Assembly: GCA_034440575.1 (NCBI GenBank)
Contig: JAOTOL010001523.1
Location: 946,501 to 1,010,500 of the forward strand
DNA length: 64,000 bases
DNA from: Imbricaverruca yamaguchii
Lineage: Eukaryota > Arthropoda > Thecostraca > Neoverrucidae
Direction: 5' to 3'
The first letter of the stretch is position 1. Each line of letters opens with the position of its first letter. The position numbers and the translations under genes are program-made. Below, in pieces: positions 47,483-58,742 of this stretch. Below the pieces are notes generated by a model. It was not told the DNA's origin. It saw nothing but the letters and a program-made list of their open reading frames with translations, and made no database searches.

Positions 47483-48669
47483 TCCTTTGTGTCGGTAACA
47501 ATAAAAATATATGTACGTAAGCAAATGTACGTAAGACAGATGTACGCACGCAAATGTACATAAGTGCACGTAAGTAAGATAGACCTACGTGCGCAGTTCC
47601 ACGCAAGCAAATGTACGCAGGCATAGATGTAGGCATGACAAATGTACGCAAGTGCAAATGTACGTATGCGTAAATGCACGTGAACGCAAATGTACGTAAA
47701 CGCAAACGTACATAAACATAAAAGTACGTAAGCGCGAATGTACGTAAGTGCAAATGTACGCAAGCGCAAATGTACTTAAAAGCAAAAGCATGGAAGAACA
47801 AATGTACGTAAGAGCAACGTTACCTACATTAGTGCATATGCACATTTGCTATTACCTACATTTGCCATAAGTACATTTCCCATTAGTGCCTTTATGCCCA
47901 GACACATCTGTGCTGACGTATAATTCCCATATTCCCATACTTTCTTGTGTGCATGCGTACATTTGCTCACGTACATATGCCATACGTACAATTGCGCTAG
48001 CCTTTGGGTTACGTAAATTTTCATTTGCATATTTTGCTCTAACGCACTTTTGCATCCATGTACATTCGCGCTTGCGTAGTAACCTATGTGCATTTGTTAT
48101 CATCGCTTTTCCGTTTACATACATTTACCAACTTATGAGTTCTTTCACGACGCATTCAAACGCTAGGCCATATAGCGTCGCCAACCTCTCACGCCGGTTG
48201 TTCGCGGGTGGACTCGGTAAACGCTGTCGGTCGTGAGATTCGAACCCACAATCTTGCGATCAAGAGTCCGACGCTCTACCAACTGAGCTACCGCGGCCAC
48301 CTCTACGTACATTTGCATTGACGCACGTATGCTCTTACGCACTTTTATATTCACGTACATTGACACTTGCATACATTGTCCAATACGTACATTTGCACTT
48401 CGGTACATTTGCGTTGACGTACATTTGCATATACATACATTTGCGCGTCAGCATTTTTGTTCTTACGTACACTTGCGCAAACGTACATCTGCGGTTACGT
48501 TCATGTGTGCCTGTGCACCTTTTGGCTTACCTGCAGTTGTGCCTAAGTACATTCGCGCTGAAGTACATTTGCGATTACGTATTTTTGCGCAAACGTACAT
48601 TTGTTTAGGTACATGTGTCATATGTACATCTGCCCTCACGTACATTTTTCCTGATATCCTTTGTGTCGG
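47483..48669. mobile_element. foldback element with arms made of degenerate short repeats, 13-bp flanking duplication
   Basis: TCCTTTGTGTCGG lies at both edges in direct orientation (47483-47495 and 48657-48669). Between them, 47496-47820 is an array of GCAAATGTACGTAA-like units of about 16-18 bp, and 47825-48656 is an array of the reverse complement (TTACGTACATTTGC). The two extreme ends are inverted relatives: TAACAATAAAAAT..ATGTACGT on the left and, reverse-complemented, TATCAGGAAAAATGTACGT on the right. The layout resembles foldback (FB-type) elements, whose long inverted ends consist of tandem short repeats. Arms are unequal (about 325 and 830 bp, the longer one containing a SINE). No transposase is present. 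Confidence 0.7.
48131..48300 (-). mobile_element. tRNA-derived SINE, copy 2, nested in the foldback element
   Basis: The minus-strand head (48297-48229) has A box TAGCTCAGTTGGTAGAGC, anticodon loop CTCTTGA (anticodon CTT, lysine-like) and B box GGTTCGAATCTCAC. D and T stems are intact, but the anticodon stem has two mismatches and the acceptor stem at least four, so it is not a functional tRNA. The body contains GGCGTGAGAGGTTGGCGACG and the tail CGTCGTGAAAGAACTCATAA, both matching the SINE at 26021-26185. It interrupts the right arm of the foldback element and is therefore younger than it. Confidence 0.82.
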
Positions 48670-48729
48670 CATCAGTTTACGGCGAAGAGCTACCCGCCGC
48701 TCAGTTCCACGCTCCATCTCCGGCTGCTG
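48670..48729. other. short spacer
   Basis: Unique sequence between the foldback element and the next array. Confidence 0.5.
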
Positions 48730-49142
48730 GCTAGCCGACTGCCGGTGGGGCCGGCTGTCAGTGGGGCAGTCAGCCGTCAGTGGGGCCGGCTGTCAGTGGG
48801 GCCGGCTGTCAGTGGGGCCAGCTGTCAGTGGGGCCGGCCGTCAGTGGGGCCGGCTGTCAGTGGGGCCGGCTGTCAGTGGGGCCGGCTGTCAGTGGGGTCG
48901 ACTGTCAGTGGAGCTGGCCGTCAGTGGGGCCGGCTGTCAGTGGGGCCGGCTGTCAGTGGGGCCGGCTGTCAGTGGGGCCGGCTGTCAGTGGGGCCGGCTG
49001 TCAGTGGGGCCGGCTGTCAGTGGGGCCGGCTGTCAGTGGGGCCTGCTGTCAGTGGGGCCGGCTGTCAGTGGGGCCGGCCGTCAGTGGGGCCGACTGTCAG
49101 TGGGGCCGGCTGTCAGTGGGGCCGGCTGTCAGTGGGGCCTGC
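48730..49142. repeat. 16-bp minisatellite, about 26 units
   Basis: The unit CCGGCTGTCAGTGGGG, highly homogeneous with scattered CCGGCCG, CTGCTG and GTCGACTG variants. Three units equal 48 bp, so each frame reads the same 16-residue repeat (GPAVSGAGCQWGRLSV). Confidence 0.98.
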
Positions 49143-49159
49143 CTGTGTGGCGGCTCGTC

Positions 49160-49437
49160 AGTGCCGTTCAGTACCGCCACGTCCGACCCCAGTTGGCAGT
49201 ACCGCCCACGTCCGACCCCAGTTGGCAGTACCGCCCACGTCCGACCCCAGTTGGCCGCCACGTCCGACCGACCACGTCCGCCCAGTTGGCAGTACCGCCA
49301 CGTCCGACCCCAGTTGGCAGTACCGCCCACGTCCGACCCCAGTTGGCAGTACCGCCCACGTCCGACCCCAGTTGGCAGTACCGCCCACGTCCGACCCCAG
49401 TTAGCAGTACCGCCCACGTCCGACCCCAGTTGGCGGT
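49160..49437. repeat. 29-bp minisatellite, about 10 units
   Basis: The unit starts GTACCGCCCACGTCCGACCC, then CAGTTGGCA; one rearranged unit at 49255-49285. Confidence 0.95.
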
Positions 49438-50504
49438 TCAGGTGGAAATCGCATAGCTTTGCACCGCACCTGAGCCCGCCTGATTTACGGCCATTCCTAT
49501 GGCGACACGCTGGCCGGGCAAGGAATACGGACGCTCGTGTCTCGACAAACATTCGGCATAAGCGTTGGCTTACTCGTTCCCTTTATTTATTTATTATTCA
49601 TGCAAAGTGAGCACAAATGCATAGCAAAGAGGATCGAAAGGCCGTTGCAGTGGTAGGAGATGCAAAAGCTAAAATTGTTCTCTCGATGTGATAGATTGCA
49701 AGCATATTTTAAACACGCACCTTGACTGGACAACTTGTATGTGTCAGTGTGATTTGATAGGCAGTCAGCAGCATTGTGTTCGATTCATTCAGCTGCAGCA
49801 CATTTACGCTATGCAACATTAATGCAGGAAGTTGTCTTGCGTCAAGTAACATCACTTGTATCAAGTTGTGCTCAAGTGCAAAATCTTTCTGAATTTATGC
49901 GTTCCGGATCTCAGGGAGCTGGAAATTAAAACCTTCATCATATGTTTACTGGCAAATCCATCATGTTGCTCTGCATCTTTTATTTCGTACAGGCAGCATG
50001 ATTCCTCAAATGGAAAAATAGTATTTTCAAAGGAATCCCTAAAACAAACGATATGGATTTCAGACTTCGAGGTAAAGAAACTGACCAAGGTTGTCTCTCG
50101 CCCGCGTGCGGTATTTTCCTACCAGTGGAGGGAGAGGTGGGGTGCAACCCTCCGGGTGTTTCCAGATGAAACGTGCGAGAGGAAAAATAAGAAAACAGCG
50201 TATCCAGTGGAGCGAGTTCTTGCGATTGACAACCGAATTTTGTATCTGTGTGTGAAAAGTAGCCCAACCTAAAGGGGCATCCCGAAGAGGTCAACGACCT
50301 GAAACACAAATATAAAGGTCAAATCTTCAAAATACCGCTAAGCCTTCATATCGCAAATGATAATTCTGTCCTAAAAAGGTTATAGTTACAAATACTGTAT
50401 TATTTTTGTTACAAACAACAATGATATAAAAGGAACTGGGCTTACGTCAGAGAAGCATATTCTCTCTACTGTAAGACGGCTTACATTTTTCGATACGGCG
50501 CATG
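49438..50504. other. unassigned spacer
   Basis: A 138-codon plus-strand frame (49856-50272) is open but unrecognised, with an overlapping minus-strand frame. Not called as a gene. Confidence 0.4.
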
Positions 50505-50742
50505 TACCGTCGCGGACCGGACCGCAGCAGGACCGGACCGGACCGCAGGAGGACCGGACCGGACCGCAGCAGGACCGGACCGGACCGGACCGCAGCAGGA
50601 CCGGACCGGACCGGACCGGACCGGACCGGACCGGACCGGACCGCAGCAGGACCGGACCGGACCGGACCGCAGGAGGACCGGACCGGACCGCAGGAGGACC
50701 GGACCGGACCGCAGGAGGACCGGACCGGACCGGACCGGACCA
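50505..50742. repeat. GGACC-based minisatellite
   Basis: Pure CCGGA pentamers alternating with CCGCAGCAGGA or CCGCAGGAGGA inserts, plus-strand G+C above 70% by eye. Confidence 0.95.
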
Positions 50743-50886
50743 GCCTGCCAGGCGGCTCGCCACAGCAGGCCGAAACAGGAGGCCGCGTGAAGCCCCGTGG
50801 ACCGTGACGAACAAACAAGATCGTTCTAGTCGGGCGATGGCACCGGCACACGTATCGCCGACGGCGGGCACACCTATCGAGAGTAG

Positions 50887-51062
50887 TATAAATACTGCTC
50901 TGACAAGTAGTCGGCATGCCTGTCATCGCATGAGATTCATCGACGAAATTAGACGCCGAACATTCGACGGGGCGACAGGACGCGACAGCAAAAGAAGTCA
51001 CTTGTATCGTGTTGTGAACAGCGACGGAACCTTCGCTGCACCGCTACCTCGGCCGTGTGAGT
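50887..51062 (+). promoter_or_regulatory. candidate TATA box with a short first exon and donor site
   Basis: TATAAATA at 50887-50894 is followed 36 bases later by an ATG (50930) opening 42 codons (MRFIDEIRRRTFDGATG at the start), then GGCCGT/GTGAGTG, a strong donor at 51057. The frame would exit in phase 1. The product is not recognised and no partner exon was found. The GGACC array sits immediately upstream. Confidence 0.3.
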
Positions 51063-51641
51063 GAACCGGTGAATGTCCACGCACCACTGTCCGTGATTGA
51101 CCCGCCAGTCACCGGTAACATGAAATCTGCATAACCCCAGTCAGAGGAAAATGAGAAAATCATCCCTGGTGTGGAGGACAAGGGAATGGGAGGGGACAGT
51201 TGGAGCCAGCTGGACGTAAGTGAAGGAGAGTGAAAGTGTGTGAGCGAAGCGTAGAGGTTCGGCCCCCGAGCGGGAATGTAACCAAATTAATAAATGTCTA
51301 TGTCCGTCCGTATGAAAGGGGGTGGGGGAGAGTGTAAGGTGGTAGGATATGTAGGCTTTCTTTCTTCTCTGTCCATTAACTACACCTATGAAATATATGA
51401 CTTGGAAAGGCGCATGTTACCATGAGTATGATATAATTACCGCATGTTACCATCCACGTCCGAAGAAGAGATGGGAGAACCGCCTGGTCTCGAAAGGATG
51501 CGAATGGAATACAGATATGGCACGATCCGTGCTAATTAACCACTCCTTTCCATTGGATATAAAGTATTGCGGAGATCTTTTGGGCTACACGTCACTCTGA
51601 GTATGAACTGTACGAATGGCCAAATTGTGCATATTACCGGC
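51063..51641. other. unassigned spacer
   Basis: No supported feature; short GGGGGTGGGGGAGAGTG run near 51320. Confidence 0.4.
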
Positions 51642-51713
51642 CTCTGCCTCTCTGCCTCTCTGTCCTTTATCTCTCTCTCGTTTTCTCTCTTTCTGTCTCT
51701 CGCTCTCTCTCCT

Positions 51714-51795
<82 letters not shown>

Positions 51796-51930
51796 TCTGT
51801 CTCTGTCTCTGTCTCTGTCTCTGTCTCTGTCTCTATTTCTGCCTCTCGTTATCTGTCTCTGTCTCTCGTTATCTCTCTCTCTCCTTTCTCTCTTTCTTTT
51901 TTTTCTTTTTTTTGCTTGTTTCTTCTCTCT

Positions 51931-51978
<48 letters not shown>

Positions 51979-51986
51979 CTCTCTCT

Positions 51987-52076
<90 letters not shown>

Positions 52077-52267
52077 CCACACTCTTGGTAAAAATAGTTA
52101 TGACACACCCTGCACCGAGATCTGAATTCGATTCTCCCTCTCTCTCTCCCTCTCTTTCTCTCTTTCTCTGTATCTCTATCTCTATCTCTATATCTATCTC
52201 TTTCGCTATCTCTGTCTCTATTTCTGTCTCTCTCTATTTCTCTCTCTTTCTCTCTTTATCTTTCTCC

Positions 52268-52324
<57 letters not shown>

Positions 52325-52402
52325 TCTCTCTCTCTGTCTCTGTCTCTCGTCCTCTATCTCTGTCTCTCGTTCCCTCTCTCTCTCTTTCTTTCGCCTCCCC
52401 TT
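51642..52402. repeat. duplicated (TC)n microsatellite block
   Basis: Two imperfect TC tracts (51642-52078 and about 52133-52400) with interspersed TCTGTC and T-rich slips. Each is followed by the same 54-bp non-repetitive segment (52083-52137 and 52403-52456), containing GACACACCCTGCACCGAGAT then CTGAATTCGATT. So the unit 'TC tract plus 54 bp' is duplicated in tandem. Confidence 0.95.
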
Positions 52403-52456
52403 TCTTGGTAAAAAGTTACGACACACCCTGCACCGAGATCTGAATTCGATTTTCAA

Positions 52457-54238
52457 TGGGATGTTGATTGCATGATTACAATTTGGAAGTCCAAAACCCC
52501 AAGTTGGTGTCATTAAGGAACGTCCAAAGCGCTGACCATTGCGTCATCAAATACACTAAATGCGATTAGGAATTGGATAGCGAAGTAATTTTGTGTTCGT
52601 CCATTGTTTAATGTAAAGCTAGCCAACAAGACAGGACAGGAGGACTCGATTACCGACTGTGGCGGATAACGTAAGACGATTTATACATTTTAGCGAGGAG
52701 ACGGTTTGCAAGCCACCCTTCCATGGGCGATACATTTCATGGGCACCGAACGTGAGTCACGAATAACCTCCGCCTCCTTCTCTTCGGAGAAATCTGAGGA
52801 TGGCTGATCCAAGACGGGAAATGACGAAACACTGTTGGTTGAACACCTGGGAAAGCGTGCCGGAAAGAGTGGACAATTCACAGGGCAGCTGGATAACTTG
52901 AGTAATTATGTGCCGCAAATCCCTTCGGCCTGGTGATCCCAGAGCACGGAAGGGCATCCCGAGGGAGGTCAGACCCGACGAGGTCGATAGGTAAGCTCGC
53001 AGGCAGCGGCGACCAATTTTGGTTCGGGATGAAACGCTGTGCGCACAGCTTTAGGTAGCATAGCCAAAAACTGCCAGGACGGTTTCCTACCCCGTCTCAG
53101 TTGATCATGCTGGCCTGGGCCTCTTGATTGTATCACAGACGGGGAAGCTGAAGTTTGGCGTTCCGTAAGCCCTCAAGGATAGAACAGGCAGGGGATTGTG
53201 TGGGTCTCCCTAAATGACCCCGGGCAGGATAAGTTAGAAAGACGATTGAAAAAACACAATGCCGATTTGTGGCCTAGGACCACCTGTGAGGGTTTCTGCC
53301 AGTCGCACGTTTCAGCGTGCAAGCCCCGTCAGGGCATCGACTGGTTTAAGGTTAGGTATGCCGGCCATTAATACCCAAGCCCAGACATAAGACCCAAACA
53401 AAAACTAACGGAATGTCGCAGCCCAGTGTTTTCGAGCCTTGAAGGCAGTAACTTAAATAACTGTTTGCCAAGCACAACCAACAGTGTCGCGTCAGCCGGT
53501 CACAGTTGTGGACCTAAGCACGAGTAGTTAGCATTTAACTTTGGGCTAGGAAGTCCTAAGCAACGATCTGAAATGATGACTCGCTGAATGTTCACATACC
53601 ACTGGAAGGAAAGAAATCGCTGGCCAAACACATGTATTTTGCATTAATGGAGCGAACGTTCGGAATGAAAGGGAATGAATGTGAGTTGCATGACCTAGCT
53701 AAGGGTAATCAAGGATCAGTGGTGGCTGTTTGGGGCCCAATGTGTGCATCAGGGCGTGTCGTCAGAAAAAAACAGAGGTTGTGACCCGCTATTTTCACGC
53801 CCAGGACCGTTCTAATGAAGAATACGAGAAAAAAGTGTTCAAAAAATAATTTTGAATCTTGCTATCGCATAAAATGTAAACAATTTGACCACAAATTCAA
53901 AACAATCCACTTCTAGCTCGCTTAAGTCTGCTCTTGTCTCTTACAACCTCTTTAAAGTAAATTGTAAAACGACAACACGAGCGATTCCTAATCAACTGGT
54001 TTTTATTTCATGGAATTTGGTTGGTAAGTTTCGGAGTTATGGCGTAAAATTCAAAACGAGTCACCCACGGCGGGCGGCGCCGTCCTAATCCCTCCCGCCG
54101 CGTGGGAAGTCCGGGTCGGATGGGTATGGCGGCACCTTCAAAGGGGTGGTCAACAAAGTAATGGACACGTAATCGGTTGTTTTAACATGACACATATTTA
54201 TCACAGATGGGCAGATCTTAGTGCTTTTTTTCATACCG
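52457..54238. other. unassigned region
   Basis: No gene supported. A GC-rich imperfect hairpin (CCCACGGCGGG facing CCCGCCGCGTGGG) lies at 54062-54104. Confidence 0.4.
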
Positions 54239-54949
54239 TCATTCATTTAATGCCATCTTTCCCGTATCACCACGAATTTTTTTTTTGTACTCAAAGCTCG
54301 GCAGGGGTTTCCGATGCTGCAACCTGGAGCAGATGTATCGGTGTCTGGCTTTCTCACCAACGACGCTTACGCCTTGGTCACCTCCTGCACGATGAACTCT
54401 ACTGCCTGAGTATGTACATGATTCGGCGGAAGAGTGAGGGGCTTTATTGTCAGCTCCTGTAGCTTCTTATCAGTTAGATGCATGGTGAGGGGTGGCTCGG
54501 TCACATTGCCGTCTTCCAGGTTACACATCTCACTGATGTTCTCAGCTTGGAAGTTTATGACAGGAATTTTGAATGACCTCACTTATGTCGTTCCACGGTC
54601 CTGGCGATGGCGCTGTCGGCACGCAATTATTACGGAAACAGCCTTCGACCGAATTTCGGAGCTCCGATCCGCATACATGGCCAACAAGACAGCTTCCGGA
54701 TGGGCCCAGTAGCTGTTCCTGCTGACCACAGGGCGGATCATTTCTTGTATGTGACCCGGCAGTTCCTTCAGCAGCTCCAGGCTGCGGAGAACATTACCTG
54801 GCCCCTCTGTTGCGGTGAAGTGTTTCCTGATGTGGAGCCACATTGGGACATAGTCATTCACGATGTAGCCTACCAAGTCCACCATGTTGTTTGACGGTTT
54901 CGGCGATGCTATGTAGAGGCGGAGAACCCGTGACGCCAGCGTGAGCCAC
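54239..54949 (-). pseudogene. second exon of an uncharacterised invertebrate protein family, disrupted
   Basis: The minus-strand exon starts after acceptor TTGTGTTCACAG (54950). Motifs in order: RWLTLASRVLRLYI (its Arg completed across the splice), NNMVDLVGYIVNDYVPMWLH, WAHPEAVLLAMYAD, VTEPPLTMHLTDKKLQELT, HTQAVEFIVQEVTKA, then SRLQHRKPLPSFEYKKK. I recall this motif order from an uncharacterised family scattered in arthropod and cnidarian genomes; its function is unknown to me. Disablements are an in-frame TAA at 54583-54585 before VRSFKIPVINFQ and a one-base frameshift near 54369 just after EVTKA. The second frame ends at 54239-54241. Confidence 0.7.
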
Positions 54950-55088
54950 CTGTGAACACAAGATACTACATCTATAACGTACGACCAGACAATGATTAAT
55001 AGAATGCAGTTCTTAGAAATAAGGAATCTAGCTCTCATGGTAATCTTGAGATCTATGGGACAGTGATGAATGATGACTTTTTCCGTGC
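54950..55088 (-). other. 139-bp intron with GC donor
   Basis: Placed so that the peptide continues across it as expected for the family. The boundary reads GCAAG/GCACGG at the 5' side and TTCACAG/GTGGCT at the 3' side. A GC donor is either a natural minor GC-AG intron or a decayed GT. Confidence 0.6.
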
Positions 55089-55410
55089 CTTGCGTTGTTC
55101 AGCGGCCCAGGCGTTCCAGCTGCAATGTCGGGAGACACTGTGCCGCTCTGCACTGCCATCGACAGATGGTACAGGCGCTGTTGGTCAGTGCTGAGCTCGT
55201 CGATCACCTGCGGTGGTATATCCTGCACTTGTCCCGCTACTACGCGGTACTCGGTCACTGGTGCAGACGAAACATCACCTGCAGCTGCCTTTCCAATCGG
55301 TCCAGTGAATGCTTTTGGTCCAGCAGTTACACCATCGGTTGTGGTAAACACCTGCCTCAGTATCAGCTCATTTGCGTGCAGTTGCATAAATCGTTGAGTG
55401 TTTTTCAGAG
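55089..55410 (-). pseudogene. first detectable exon of the same family
   Basis: Minus-strand open frame: MQLHANELILRQVF, then GPKAFTGPIGKAAAG and DELSTDQQRLYHLSMAVQSG, ending GTPGPLNNA at the splice. The NEL..R....DG, GPIGK and LSTDQ blocks are those I associate with the N-terminal half of the family. The frame continues open upstream to 55576, but the exon's true 5' limit is unclear (a possible acceptor CATCTTATAG at about 55453). No further upstream exon is recognised to 56.3 kb. Confidence 0.65.
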
Positions 55411-56687
55411 GCCATGATATTATTGACATTGAAGTAATATGTTTGTAACTATAAGATGGGTGCAGCATGATGGGCATGAAGGTCAACGTGAAGGAAAATA
55501 TATAAATCAATGTGTGAAACAAGTATGCTCTATACGAAGCCGCGATAGGACATTTCTTCGCGACGATGTATTTCAAATGATGGCTTTCAGGTATCGATGA
55601 CTGGGCTAATGTTCCGCAATGATGTATGGTTGAGTTTTGTGTTCAGTTTCGGTTATTAAAACAAAATTCGAATGATCCGTGGCATTGATGACTTGATGGC
55701 TTCAAAATGCTGTGGAATTTCTATGATATCCGGTAGCTGTAACGATTATTTTACTAGCTTGCCTGCTTGCTCGATTCCTGATATGCCACAGTTGTTTGAC
55801 ACCCACAGAAGCGGATTTTCATGCTCATCAGATGAAGTGAATGAATTGTTTCATAAATGGAAATATAGCAATGGTGCGAAAAAGAAAGTGAAGAGTGATT
55901 GAAGAATAAATTTGGAGTCGAAACAGATGACGACACTCGACATTGGGTGACGGAGTAAACGATTGCGGATAAAAGAACGAAAATGACATGTAGTTCAGAT
56001 ATGAACATGGACGTTCCGTGTGGTAAACGAAGTTGTTTTTGTGTGTATCGAATACAGTGGCATTTCCTGTGAGGGTGGCATCTTTAGAAGCAACGGTAAG
56101 AACAAAAAGCACGGCGACAATGAGAACACATCGGGTACAATTTTCGTTTGACATATTTTGTATCAAGCTGTGATTTTGGAGTTGTGGTCTGATAAAAATG
56201 TACCCTGTTGAATTATTCATGCATTTCAAGATGCTCTTACGGATATAACCTTCAGCAGTCTGCACGGTAGTGAAATTGGAAGACGAAGGGCAATAAGGTG
56301 CGGAATAGGATCATGAAATTTGGTATAACATTTTTCATAACGCCGGCTATCATACATTTATTATTTTAACATTACTTTTTATGCTACATAACCCAACTCA
56401 AAGTACATTTTTTCGGTCTTATTTTGCATCCCAATTGAGAAGTATGTATTTAAAAAGGGAACGGGAGGTAGCATTACTTTAACCAACCTAATAAACATTT
56501 CCCTCGAAAATAAATTAGAAAAATTAGAATATACCTTAAGCTGAAAACATATCAACCTAGGTAATAGGTACCACATAGCTACGGGGTGACGTCAACTGCG
56601 GATGTAAGTAGCTTGAAAACCGTCCTGGGTAACAGGTTACCAGAGTGAACGGGCGGACGTCACTAGCTCCAGGGCCATCGACGAGGC
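55411..56687. other. unassigned spacer
   Basis: AT-rich; open frames of 84-145 codons on the minus strand are unrecognised. May include intron of the pseudogene. Confidence 0.4.
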
Positions 56688-56990
56688 CATTGACGGGTCA
56701 TCGGCAGGACCATCGGTAGGACCATTGGCGGGACCACCGGTGGGACTATTGGCGGGACCATCGACGGGACCATCGGTAGGCCCATTGGCGGGACCACCGG
56801 TGGGACTATTGGCGGGACCATCGACGGGACCATCGGTAGGCCCATTGGCGGGACCACCGGTGGGACTATTGGCGGGACCATCGCGGACCATGGCGACATG
56901 GCTATTGGCGGGACTCGACTCGACCGGGCCATCGGCGGGACCATCGTTAGGACCATCGACGGGCTATCGGCCGGGCTATCGGCGCTCCCA
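56688..56990. repeat. 60-bp minisatellite with 12-15-bp sub-repeats
   Basis: 56761-56820 and 56821-56880 are identical 60-bp units (TCGACGGGACCATCGGTAGG, then CCCATTGGCGGGACCACCGG, then TGGGACTATTGGCGGGACCA). Flanking units are diverged. Sub-units follow GGNGGGACCATNG. Because 60 is divisible by 3, every frame repeats a fixed 20-residue peptide. Confidence 0.97.
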
Positions 56991-58199
56991 CTCCGATGGC
57001 AGCTCGCAGTTCTACTCCTTGTGCTGCATGTACATTTTCATCCGACATGGTGTGGGGGTGGGGGTGAATTCACCATTGGAGGGACAAAATGTAGCATGGG
57101 GGCATATGCTCCTCCAATGTTATGCAAAACAGCACTCCTGCTTATCTTATGAGAAAGGAACCACTTTTGGTAAAGAATAATTATATATCGCAAGGTCATA
57201 AAAACCCATTTGCAAATAAGTTTTGTGGTTACATTGCTCATTATGAAGCTGCTTTTCTTCCAGTTGCATCGGATGTGATACAACGGTAGTATATTTGTTT
57301 GACATGGTGCATACGTTCAGTTCAAAGCATAACAATCAAACTTGGCAAGAAATGCTCCTAAAATCAGCAGTAATTTGGGACGAATGACTCAATGTCATCC
57401 CACGTAACATTTAGCATGTTTTCATACAGTATTCAGATACAATTTCCACGTTTTCTGACTTGGCGCAATCTCAAATTTCAATTTCAAACGCTTCTTCAAA
57501 AATAAATTTTAATTTGAGCAAACACCACAGTGAGTGACAAAATGAATCTTGTGGCTTGCGTTTGTTCATGTAGCATTTGGATAGCATAATGATGCTTCAA
57601 TTGACCCTGCATGCTCATGGCGCTTACAAACTAAAAGCATCACATCACTTTACGTGATGTGTGCAAGCAAAGCACCTCAACACGGATCTCGGAAAGAACT
57701 GAAGCTAAAAGCACAAACTCTGGAGCATATATTATGGCTTAGTGAACTCGTTTCAGCATGAACATGACCCTAGGTCAATGTTATGGAGGGTGAGATGAGC
57801 TAATGATGTTCAATGCTATCCGGATGTGCATGTTCCAGCACACATTTATACTCTGGGATATGACACTCAGATTAGAGCATAGCACGAACCGGATATCCGT
57901 ACGGACATCTGGTTGGCAAAGTATCATATCGTCAGCGGATCGAATCGGATCGGATCGGATCGGATAGAGATTGGTGAAAAGAAACGGCAAATATTGACTT
58001 GACAACAGTGAATATATCAGTTCATGATAAGAGCTCAATTGCCGAAAGAGGTGCACGGGCAAAACAACGAATAGTTGACGGAAAAAATAAATTTCCTTCG
58101 GCTTAGCTCGTAGGAAAACAACTGGCACACCGGCATGCGTTCTGTTTGCAGTATGCATTATTGCAATGCTTTCCGATGCTTGATTGGTGTCATGTAGTA
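56991..58199. other. unassigned region
   Basis: No gene supported. Five GGATC pentamers in a row at about 57942-57966. Confidence 0.4.
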
Positions 58200-58560
58200 C
58201 GTCACGAGCTGGCTATCCGAGCTGCGCTCCATGGCACGCCAGCTGACGTAGTCGGCCGCGCCTCACCACCCTCCGCCAGCGTGGTCGACAGACGAGCGAT
58301 CCACGGCCGCTGTCGCACCAGCCTCTCGGCCGTGATCAGACCAGCCGCCGGCCGTCTGTGTTTTGCCGCGCCGCAGGAGGGGTCCAGTGAGCGATGCCCT
58401 GCGGCGATCCCCAGCCAATCCGCCGCCGCTGTGTCCGTGTCGGTCCGGTAAACAGCCGCCGCCATCGCAGGCCGACAGCAGACGCAGTCGCAGGCGACAG
58501 CCGGCTAGCGGCGCGCTGAGAGGAACAGCGCCGGCCACAACAAAGACCGCCGAGGTGGAC
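58200..58560. other. CpG-rich block
   Basis: High-GC segment with overlapping open frames on both strands and possible splice signals (for example CGCGCCGCAG/GAGG near 58377, CCG/GTAAAC near 58449) but no reading frame that stands out. Could hold an exon or promoter. Confidence 0.3.
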
Positions 58561-58673
58561 CAGCGTATTGCGCTGAAGTTGTACCCAAATACATGCCGCA
58601 TCATTTGTCTGAGCTGGTACTTGTTATGGATGTATGGCAGAGTGATGGCAGTATATGAACATAAATTATGGTT

Positions 58674-58689
58674 TATATATATATATATA

Positions 58690-58741
<52 letters not shown>

Positions 58742-58742
58742 T
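58674..58742. repeat. (AT)n microsatellite
   Basis: AT repeats with two ATGTATAT interruptions. Confidence 0.97.

Noticed and set aside
48229..48297. A functional tRNA-Lys(CTT) gene
   Set aside because: A and B boxes are good, but the acceptor stem has at least four mismatches and the anticodon stem two, and the sequence continues into a SINE body shared with another locus.
48329..49610. Open frames of 247-375 codons with GPAVSGAGCQW repeats
   Set aside because: Produced by the 16-bp and 29-bp minisatellites; upstream part is the foldback element array.
49856..50272. 138-codon plus-strand frame
   Set aside because: Unrecognised peptide with an overlapping open minus-strand frame; no supporting signals.
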